The notes under the pieces: model-generated | Database searches by the model: none | What the model was told of the DNA's origin: nothing | Seen by the model: only the letters and a program-made list of their open reading frames with translations | In this document: piece after piece, positions 52,619 through 59,051 of the stretch | Numbering within the stretch: position 1 is the first letter of the stretch | How the letters are laid out: each line of letters opens with the position of its first letter | Program-made: the position numbers and the translations under genes | Assembly (NCBI GenBank): GCA_035550975.1 | Contig: DASZOC010000041.1 | Location: forward strand, 32,037 to 96,036 | DNA length: 64,000 nucleotides | Direction: 5' to 3' | DNA from: DASZOC01 sp035550975 | GTDB taxonomy: Bacteria; Actinomycetota; CADDZG01; WHSQ01

Positions 52619-53170
52619 ATGGCATATCGAGGCCAGCAGTCTTGGAAACTTGAGAAGGCCTGGGCAGACGGCCACAGGCCCGCTATCGAAGAGGTTGTTC
52701 GGAGTGTCGCCGGAACGATCATCAATATCCAGGTCAGTTCATTCCAGGAAGATACCTCCGAGGCGATCGATTACGACATTCAGGTCGAATCTGGCGCGAT
52801 GGCCTGCCGGATACGGCGAGCCGACAGGGTCGCGTATCGAGACCTCACGATGACCAGCTTCCGACCTTCTGGGGCTCCGCCGGAGGTCGACAAGATCCGG
52901 AAGGGTCGAGTGCGGTGGTATCTGTACGCATGGGCCCGTCAGGGCGGCTTCGTTGAGTGGATGTTCGTCGATCTTGATGTCGTTCGCAGGAAAGGTTTGA
53001 TCGAAGAAGCGCTGAAGAAGGATTCTGAAGTCGTCCTCCGGGACGGGAGCAGGTTCGTCCACATCAGCTTTGACGAACTCGATCGGGAAGGGGCACTTAT
53101 CGCATCCAAACGAGCTCCGTCTAATGAACGTTTCGCGACCCCCGATCGATCACGGGGAGCATCAACGTGA
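52619..53170 (+). CDS. Hypothetical island protein, possible nuclease fold
   Basis: 183 residues from ATG 52619 (an upstream TTG at 52613 is in frame). After a helical start (KLEKAWADGHRPAIEEVVRSVAG) comes an alternating beta region: IDYDIQVESGAMACRIRRAD, then DLTMTSFRPSG, EVDKIRKGRVRWYLYAWA and GFVEWMFVDLDVVRRKG. The acidic residues on adjacent strands, then Arg/Lys, recall restriction-nuclease-like folds, but no family is recognised. Its stop shares one base with the next gene (ATG at 53170), so it is coupled to the tiny Cys/His protein. Confidence 0.55.
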   Translation: MAYRGQQSWKLEKAWADGHRPAIEEVVRSVAGTIINIQVSSFQEDTSEAIDYDIQVESGAMACRIRRADRVAYRDLTMTSFRPSGAPPEVDKIRKGRVRWYLYAWARQGGFVEWMFVDLDVVRRKGLIEEALKKDSEVVLRDGSRFVHISFDELDREGALIASKRAPSNERFATPDRSRGAST

Positions 53171-53286
53171 TGGCAAAATGCGTTCACGGGCTCAAGCCCG
53201 ACTGGTGCAACACATGCCGCGACGCGACGAAGTACGGCGGAGATCCGCTCCCGCTCCAGAGCGAACCCGCTTATCGCAGACGTTGA
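53170..53286 (+). CDS. 38-residue Cys/His (zinc-finger-like) protein
   Basis: A short gene of 38 codons, ATG at 53170 overlapping the upstream stop by one base and stop at 53284-53286. The peptide has KCVHGLKPDWCNTC near the N-terminus, with Cys4, His6, Cys13 and Cys16, a compact possible zinc site. The remainder is basic and polar (RDATKYGGDPLPLQ). Similar tiny Cys-His-Gly...WCxxC proteins occur beside phage and island genes. Overlapping start, good length and conserved-looking motif make it likely real. Function unknown. Confidence 0.55.
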   Translation: MAKCVHGLKPDWCNTCRDATKYGGDPLPLQSEPAYRRR

Positions 53287-53288
53287 AC

Positions 53289-53789
53289 TCAGCAAGCTCC
53301 CCAGAGTCCACGTTTGGCATCTTGTGCTTCGCTTTGCAGGCGTCGCAGCCTCGTCTCGTATCGATCGTTCGGCTCATAGATGAGCACCCTTGCGAACCCT
53401 TTCCGGACCAGTGTTGCGTTGAACAGCCTCCCGTTCACCCAGATGTAAACGAGGGCCCGGTCGTAGGGATCGACTCGATCGATGTCGTAGGTGACCTTGA
53501 CGCGGTTCCCCTCCAACTTCCGCTTCGTGAAGGCGCTAGCCCGCTTGCCGTAGCACTCCGGAGTTCCGTAGACCTCCGGGGTATCCACGCCTATGAAACG
53601 AGCCTTGCGCCCGGGCCAACTGGTTGCGGTGGTGCCGTAGTCCAGGTTCGTCATGTAGGCCGTGTCGCCGTCGGAAACGTGGGTGACACGGGAGCGAAAT
53701 GCATCGGATGGGACTGCTGCGGCCTGCGGGGCGAGTGCAGCGGTCACAATTGCCGCGAGCACTACCCTGATCTGACCTTCCCTTCGCAC
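53289..53789 (-). CDS. Secreted SNase-family thermonuclease
   Basis: 166 residues, GTG at 53789 with GGGGA upstream. A signal peptide (VVLAAIVTAALAPQAAAV) precedes the staphylococcal-nuclease-like fold: VSDGDTAYM, ARFIGVDTPEVYGT (metal site and catalytic Arg region), DPYDRALVYIWVNGRLFN, and LVRKGFARVLIYEPNDRY with AQDAKRGLWGAC. The catalytic pattern R...DTPE...R is visible. Likely an extracellular nuclease degrading DNA/RNA. Its gene is convergent with the tiny Cys/His gene, three bases apart. Confidence 0.9.
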   Translation of the reverse strand: MRREGQIRVVLAAIVTAALAPQAAAVPSDAFRSRVTHVSDGDTAYMTNLDYGTTATSWPGRKARFIGVDTPEVYGTPECYGKRASAFTKRKLEGNRVKVTYDIDRVDPYDRALVYIWVNGRLFNATLVRKGFARVLIYEPNDRYETRLRRLQSEAQDAKRGLWGAC

Positions 53790-54007
53790 GATTCCCCTCC
53801 CCGTCGACTCCTAGAGCATCGGCGGAAGGCACGACGACCCGAATGGTCCTTTTGAGCCATCTTGTGCCGCTCGCTGGCAGGTCGCGAGCCGCTGCTTCGG
53901 CTTCACCCAGTTCTGTCTCACCGCCTCTCCATACTTCTGGGTGAGGCCGAGTTCTTCGGTTCTCCCGGGGGCCGGCTCCGCAACAGGCCGGTGGAGGGAG
54001 GGGTCAT

Positions 54008-55051
54008 ATGAACCCCATCGCATCTGTAGTTCAGCTCATCTCCGAGGGCCTCGATCCCAAGGAGCCGAAGGGCTCGGGTCCGCTCACGCTCGTTCCCCTG
54101 TTCGGCGGGGTCACCGCCAAGGAATACGCCGTGGGAGCCGACGCGTTCGCCGACGGAACGCTGACGATCACCGAGGTCGACCATGACGGAGACGTCACGC
54201 ACCTCGAAGCCCACAACACCGGGTCGCTTCCGGTGCTGTTGATCGACGGCGAGCACCTGGAGGGTGCCAAGCAGAACCGGATCCTCAATGCCACGGCGTT
54301 GGTAGGGGCGAATCGCACCAGCACCTTGCCGGTGGCCTGCGTCGAGCAGGGTCGCTGGCACTACGAGGATGAGCACGAGGACGGAGCGGGCAAGTTCTCC
54401 TTGAGCGCGGACATCGCGTACAGCGACCTGCGCTCGAAGAACGCTTCCGTCCGCGCGGCGAACGTCCGCCACAGCGCGTCCCGTGAGGTCGATCAGTCAC
54501 AGGTCTGGGACGAGGTAGGCAAACTTCACGATCGCCTCGGACCCGTCAGCGCCACCGGCGCGATAAGGGACAGCTTCGATCATCGTCGCATCGAGCTCGA
54601 CGCCATCAAGGAAGCCCTCATGCAGCCCGAGGTCGGGCAGACCGGCGTGATCGCATGCATCGGCGGACGACCCGTAGCACTGGATGCGTTCGACAGTCCA
54701 GAGACACTGTCTAAACTGTGGCCGCGGCTGTTATCCGGCTACGCTCTCGACGCGGTTGGCAATCCTGCGGACAAGGTGGAAGAGACAGCTGTGGCCGGGT
54801 TCCTGTCCCGAGCGGCGCAGGCCGAATCCACATCGCACGAGGGACTTGGGGTCGGGATGGACGTCGTGCTGACAGCACCCGACGTTGTTGGGAACGCCCT
54901 GACGTGGGAAGAGGGTGTCGTGCATCTCGCGCTCTTCGCTCGTAACGTCGCAGGCGACGCGCCTAACGAGTACCGCGCCCAGTCCATCGATCGACCGAGC
55001 CACCGTCGCGCTCGCCTCACGGGCAGCACCGGCTTCCTGCTCGAGGAGTAG
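54008..55051 (+). CDS. ARPP-1 family protein
   Basis: 347 residues. ATG at 54008 follows a ggaggga Shine-Dalgarno. Conserved sequence includes LTLVPLFGGV (~27-36), LPVLLIDGEHLEGAKQNRILNATALV (near 75-100), LPVACVEQGRWHYEDE (near 112-128), TGVIACIGGRPVALDAFDSPETL, and ALTWEEGVVHLALFARN. This is the ARPP-1 domain, named for its association with ADP-ribosylation, rhodanese and phosphatase-type conflict systems; the biochemical role is unproven. It starts an operon with two tiny genes. The context of nuclease genes suggests a defence role. Confidence 0.8.
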   Translation: MNPIASVVQLISEGLDPKEPKGSGPLTLVPLFGGVTAKEYAVGADAFADGTLTITEVDHDGDVTHLEAHNTGSLPVLLIDGEHLEGAKQNRILNATALVGANRTSTLPVACVEQGRWHYEDEHEDGAGKFSLSADIAYSDLRSKNASVRAANVRHSASREVDQSQVWDEVGKLHDRLGPVSATGAIRDSFDHRRIELDAIKEALMQPEVGQTGVIACIGGRPVALDAFDSPETLSKLWPRLLSGYALDAVGNPADKVEETAVAGFLSRAAQAESTSHEGLGVGMDVVLTAPDVVGNALTWEEGVVHLALFARNVAGDAPNEYRAQSIDRPSHRRARLTGSTGFLLEE

Positions 55052-55055
55052 GAGG

Positions 55056-55220
55056 GTGGAAATCCTCTTGGCTGGAACTATCGCCGGTGTGCTGCTAGCG
55101 ATAGTTCTCTTCAAGGTCATCTGGGTCGTCGTGGGCCGAGCGGTAGACAATCTTCTGAACTGGGCGATCTACAACTTCGGCAACGACGAGGCGGTGCGGA
55201 GATTGGAGAAGGACCGATGA
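55056..55220 (+). CDS. Small single-pass membrane protein
   Basis: 54 residues, GTG at 55056, five bases after the ARPP-1 stop (a TTG at 55068 is an alternative, with better Shine-Dalgarno spacing). A single transmembrane helix, LLAGTIAGVLLAIVLFKVIWVVV, is followed by an amphipathic end (GRAVDNLLNWAIYNFGNDEAVRRLEKDR). It was too short for conventional gene-length cutoffs but has good coding form and overlaps the next start as ATGA. Function unknown; likely acts with ARPP-1. Confidence 0.55.
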   Translation: MEILLAGTIAGVLLAIVLFKVIWVVVGRAVDNLLNWAIYNFGNDEAVRRLEKDR

Positions 55221-55414
55221 ATAAAGGCGGCTTCTCATGGAAGCGCCTCCTAGGAATCAGCGGAGCTAAGTCGCGGGTCTCGAGGAAGACCGGGATCCCG
55301 TGGACCCCGTCAGGCCGTCACCAGAAGATCGGTCGCGTCGCGACCCGGGGAGGTTGTCTCCTTCCCGTGCTAGGGGTTCTTAGCTTCATCCTGCTCTTCA
55401 TTGCTGGAATCTAG
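55217..55414 (+). CDS. Small basic protein with membrane tail, GFSWKR...GIPxTxSGR motif
   Basis: 65 residues, ATG at 55217 overlapping the preceding stop. The first 40 residues are very basic: GGFSWKRLLGISGAK, then SRKTGIPWTPSGRHQKIGR. The pattern GFSWKR...GIPxTxSGRxxKIGR recurs in small bacterial proteins, often with a membrane tail. The C-terminus GCLLPVLGVLSFILLFIAGI is one transmembrane segment. The gene overlaps the convergent PD-(D/E)XK gene by 45 bases. Probably real; no function known. Confidence 0.6.
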   Translation: MNKGGFSWKRLLGISGAKSRVSRKTGIPWTPSGRHQKIGRVATRGGCLLPVLGVLSFILLFIAGI

Positions 55415-56824
55415 AGAGGCGCGGCCACCGCTGAAGAAAGAGCTTGAGGCTGAATCCGCGGACTGGGGTAGCTCTTCGGTCTTCTCGCGGTGAGCGACTT
55501 CAACCTCAGCCTCGACAGCGGCGGGCACTCCTTGGGGCTGGGCTTCCGGGACCTCTTCCTTCGGCTTGAGCTTTGGCGGAGACGGCTTCCACGGACGCAA
55601 ATCTTGAAGGACCAGGCGATAGAACTCCTCCGTCGTGCTCAGCACGGTCTCGATGAAAGAACCTTTGCTGGCATCACGCTTGAGGCCCATGTTTCGGGCC
55701 AAGGAGACGTGGAATGCGCGAATCTCTCTGTCGCCGGGCGGAAGGATCGCCTCAGGTGCGCCGCGAATGTCGCCCAGCGAACCGACCAGAGAACTCTGGG
55801 ACCGCACGAGACGTGCTTCGACCCGGGTGTCGTCGGGCGCTTGTTTCAACTGTCTCACGAGCCAAGAGACCCGGCCACGTGAACGTCCTTCTTTCGGTGC
55901 GTCGACGCTGGTTCCTACGGTGATCTGCCGCGCCCGAAGATCTACGCGGAGGTCTATTGGTCCAACCACATCCGGAACCGACAGCGCTCCGTAGAGCACT
56001 CCCTGATTGGCCAATGACTCCTTGAGATTCGCCAGCCGAGCAGGAACACTCGACTCGGCTTTCACCACTGAGGGCTTCACGTCTCTCCCGAGCTCCATGG
56101 TGAGGTGGAGACACAGGTACCGAACCAGGTCGTCCCACCGCGATGCCACGTCCAGAACCTCCGGATCCGTCTTTCGAAGCGTTTGCGCTCGGGCGCCGTC
56201 CTTCACCTTCGTCCAGCCCGGTCCCATGTTGTTGAAGGTCACTACCCCCGATCGTGGATCACTCAGGTAGCGAATCAGCTCGCCAAGGATGTACGCCTGA
56301 TCAGGATCGCTTACCCCTCGGTGCTCCTTCTGGACGACGGCCTCGGTCAGGACGTCCACCCACGATCGGTGGACGAGAGAGACCTTTCGGAGACGCCTCT
56401 TATCGACATCAATCGGATACGCGCTCGAGGCGGTGACGTAATGATTGGAGATCGAGAGGACAGCGTCGAAACCACGCTCACGACAGATGTCGAGATACGC
56501 GTGCATCTGGTCGGCTTCGAGAGACGCAGCACCGACCTTCGTCTCCACAAGCGCGACCCAGCTCTTCCCGCCGCGGGTTACGGTGATCAGCCCATCAGGT
56601 CGGACCTTCCTTCCCTCCAGCATGAATGGGGTTTCAACGAAAGTTTGGATGACCCCGGCCGGAGCGCCCAACGGTCTCAGTAGCGCCTTGCCAAACTCCT
56701 TAACGTTGGTGACCACTGCCAGAAGGGCCGAAGCCGCATTACGTTCCTGAGCCTCAACTCCAGACGCCGATGTGATTGGAATCAGTCTGGCCACCGGCCA
56801 TTTCTCGTCCACGATGATCGTCAT
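55370..56824 (-). CDS. PD-(D/E)XK nuclease-superfamily protein with long C-terminal tail
   Basis: 484 residues from the ATG at 56824, with GAGGGGG seven or so bases upstream; the frame extends to 56869. The nuclease-like core is near residues 55-130: KVRPDGLITVTRGGKSWVALVETKVGAASLEADQMHAYLDICRERGFDAVLSISNHY. PD, ETK and the following Gln-containing helix are the PD-(D/E)XK pattern. A middle part (DDLVRYLCLHLTMELGRDV) and a ~70-residue acidic low-complexity tail follow. Often annotated as a stress or hypothetical protein in actinobacteria. Sits in the defence island; DNA cleavage is plausible but unproven. Confidence 0.7.
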   Translation of the reverse strand: MTIIVDEKWPVARLIPITSASGVEAQERNAASALLAVVTNVKEFGKALLRPLGAPAGVIQTFVETPFMLEGRKVRPDGLITVTRGGKSWVALVETKVGAASLEADQMHAYLDICRERGFDAVLSISNHYVTASSAYPIDVDKRRLRKVSLVHRSWVDVLTEAVVQKEHRGVSDPDQAYILGELIRYLSDPRSGVVTFNNMGPGWTKVKDGARAQTLRKTDPEVLDVASRWDDLVRYLCLHLTMELGRDVKPSVVKAESSVPARLANLKESLANQGVLYGALSVPDVVGPIDLRVDLRARQITVGTSVDAPKEGRSRGRVSWLVRQLKQAPDDTRVEARLVRSQSSLVGSLGDIRGAPEAILPPGDREIRAFHVSLARNMGLKRDASKGSFIETVLSTTEEFYRLVLQDLRPWKPSPPKLKPKEEVPEAQPQGVPAAVEAEVEVAHREKTEELPQSADSASSSFFSGGRASLDSSNEEQDEAKNP

Positions 56825-56898
56825 ACATACCCCCTCACCCGCCGACACAACGATGTAACGAACGCGCATTGACCTCGGTATGCAGCGGCGGACCGGAA

Positions 56899-58581
56899 TC
56901 AGCCCTGTAGAACGGGATCAACCCAGTCCTCGGGTGGTTCAATCTTCGCTTCGAAGCCCGCATGCTCTGCAAGTAAGAACAACAGGTTCGCGCCGTCGAG
57001 AAGCTCCATCGGTTTGCCTTGAGCAAACTCGAACGATGACTGGCCGTATCCGCTGGTTGTGACCAAGATGCCTTTCGATGCACCCTCATTGTGAACAGTG
57101 CCGTAGAGATCTCGGACAGCCGCCACGCCAACAGTGTTCTTGTAACGCTTGGCCTGAATCACGACCTTCCCGCCGAAGATGGGCCGAGGGTCGTAAGCAA
57201 CACAGTCGACTCCTCCGTCTCTGGACGGCCTTGTCTGACGCATCTCCAGACCCATCTTCTCGAAGAGGTTGGCGATCAGCCCCTCGAACTCCGTCGGACT
57301 CAGATCCATCAGGTTGGGTCGCTGATCCAGCTCACTGATCACATCTGGACTATCGACGAAGCGAGGATCGACCATGTTGAATTCCAGTACCGGCCGAACT
57401 GGCGCGAGCTCGGCCGGGCTCTTTGAGACAGAGGCATTTAGTGCTCGTAGACACGCTACTGGCTCAACGCGACTGAGATCAATTGCCTCGAAAGCGGTTC
57501 GCGTTGTTCTGACCGTTACAAGACACGGTCGAACTTCCTTTCCTGTGCCTTTATCGATTGCGTTGACCATTCCGTTGAATACGATCGTCTCAAGTAACTG
57601 ACTTCGATCTGCCTCAAATAGCTCATGCAACGTGCGAATAGTGACCTGAGCCACGACAGATGCATAGAGCTGTTTGCGTTGCGCCTGGGGTCGCTTCGTC
57701 TCTGTGACCGAATTCTTGGACTTGACGTACTTGTATGAGGCAACATCGGGCACGGCTTCGAAAGTAGGCAAGTCGTACTCCACAACGAGTTGCCTTGAAT
57801 CAGGTACGAAGGCCAGACGTGCCGTCTTGGGAAAATCGTCGGGATAGGAACTCCGTTCAAGTACGAGATTGAAGTATGCACAGACAGCTTCTGGTTTCCT
57901 GGCCTCGAACTCTGTTCGGAACTGGTCTATCCGTTTGTGCTGAGCTTCGACCTCCTGTTTCAGCTGGGTGGCGGCAGCCTCATGCTCACGTTTAGCGACT
58001 TCGAGCTTCTCAGTACGGGTTCGCTCCTGAGCGTCGAACCTCCGGAGCGATTCGTGATGGGCCGTTTCGGCCGCTGCCACAGCTAACTGGTAACTAGTGC
58101 TGGCCGCAGCGACTGCATCGGAATGGCGCTTCTTCCATCCCGGCCGAAGTTTGCCGAAGAACGACGGTTCGGGCGGTGAGTCCAGTGTGGGCTTATCTAG
58201 GTTGGGTCTGGGAGCGGGGACTCCTAGTCTTCCGGCGTCAAACTCAGGAAGATCTACGTCATCCTTGAGAGTCTCGAAATCAAGATGGTCATCAACCGCA
58301 AGCGTTTCGGCCAATAACGATTCCAACCTCGTCACCCGAGCGTCGAGAAGTTGGTTCATTCTCTCGACCTCGGCCGTCGCCGCTTGTACTTCGTGTTGCG
58401 CTGCAGCCCGTTCCGCGGCCTTTTGAGCACGCTCCGCTTCTTTGCGACGGCGCTCTTCTTCCCGAGCCTGCACCGCCTGCTGACGTAGGTAATCCGGGAG
58501 CCGGTTCGAGCAGAAGGGACAGGTCACTCTGCCCAAAGGCACCTCATGGCGACAGAACGGGCAATGGATTGGACTTCCCAC
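56899..58581 (-). CDS. Zinc-ribbon, coiled-coil, Mrr-type restriction nuclease
   Basis: 560 residues, GTG at 58581. The N-terminus has two CxxC pairs (CPFCRHEV and CPFCSNRL), a zinc ribbon. Residues ~30-110 and ~160-215 are long charged helices, probable coiled coils. A middle part (~220-400) is of unknown fold. The C-terminal ~140 residues form an Mrr-type nuclease: LSPTEFEGLIANLFEKMGL, SRDGGVDCVAYD and VVIQAKRYKNTVG (D...QxK catalytic core), then ILVTTSGYGQSSFEFA. Mrr-type enzymes restrict foreign or modified DNA. The front half is unusual. Confidence 0.82.
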   Translation of the reverse strand: MGSPIHCPFCRHEVPLGRVTCPFCSNRLPDYLRQQAVQAREEERRRKEAERAQKAAERAAAQHEVQAATAEVERMNQLLDARVTRLESLLAETLAVDDHLDFETLKDDVDLPEFDAGRLGVPAPRPNLDKPTLDSPPEPSFFGKLRPGWKKRHSDAVAAASTSYQLAVAAAETAHHESLRRFDAQERTRTEKLEVAKREHEAAATQLKQEVEAQHKRIDQFRTEFEARKPEAVCAYFNLVLERSSYPDDFPKTARLAFVPDSRQLVVEYDLPTFEAVPDVASYKYVKSKNSVTETKRPQAQRKQLYASVVAQVTIRTLHELFEADRSQLLETIVFNGMVNAIDKGTGKEVRPCLVTVRTTRTAFEAIDLSRVEPVACLRALNASVSKSPAELAPVRPVLEFNMVDPRFVDSPDVISELDQRPNLMDLSPTEFEGLIANLFEKMGLEMRQTRPSRDGGVDCVAYDPRPIFGGKVVIQAKRYKNTVGVAAVRDLYGTVHNEGASKGILVTTSGYGQSSFEFAQGKPMELLDGANLLFLLAEHAGFEAKIEPPEDWVDPVLQG

Positions 58582-58856
58582 TGATTCGCCCCCTTCTTAC
58601 ATGCCTCGAAGCGAGAGGATGCTATTGGATTGGCCGGACCGATGCGATTCCGGCCCTGAGCGTCGTGCCTCTAACCGCTAAACGCGGTCCGAGCATTTTT
58701 GCATTGAGCAGATAGAGACTCAGCCATAGTCAGGTACGTATTCGCACTTATGGGGGGGTGGAGTCTGTCTGCCGGAGCGTTTCCCCGCGCTGATACCAGT
58801 TTGACTTCCTGGCGCGAGGCGCGAAGCTCTTGCGGGGAATGGGGAGGCGCAGAAGC
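58582..58856. other. Divergent intergenic region, nothing recognised
   Basis: 275 bases between the divergent Mrr-like gene and the 64-aa gene. It is noticeably A/T-richer around 58690-58760. It must hold promoters for both, and ggagg at 58843-58847 is the Shine-Dalgarno of the right gene. No small RNA, tRNA or clear repeat was seen. Confidence 0.4.
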
Positions 58857-59051
58857 ATGAGCCCAAGTCTGAGTGGAACTCACAAAGAATCGCTTCAGGA
58901 CAAAATCTTGCAGCGCACTTGGGAAACACTAGAGAACAAGGACTTCGACCGAGAGGTCCTCAGACAACTAAAGTCTCTTGCAGCAAGCGCAGAAATGTCC
59001 CACACCGCGAAACTCGTAACCATCCTGTCGTCGTTCGACCGCGCGCAATGA
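58857..59051 (+). CDS. 64-residue partner of the SMC/RecF-like ATPase
   Basis: 64 residues, ATG at 58857 with ggagg nine bases upstream (an ATG at 58839 is also in frame). It is hydrophilic and helical: SLQDKILQRTWETLENKDFDREVLRQLKSLAAS, then MSHTAKLVTILSSF. Its stop overlaps the ATPase start as ATGA, so the two are translated together. It resembles no family I know. Small proteins encoded just before ABC-type ATPases act as middle components in some three-component defence systems, a possible role here. Confidence 0.6.
   Translation: MSPSLSGTHKESLQDKILQRTWETLENKDFDREVLRQLKSLAASAEMSHTAKLVTILSSFDRAQ

Noticed and set aside
53811..54023. 70-codon minus-strand frame upstream of ARPP-1
   Set aside because: No domain, no good start signal, and it runs over the ARPP-1 Shine-Dalgarno region.
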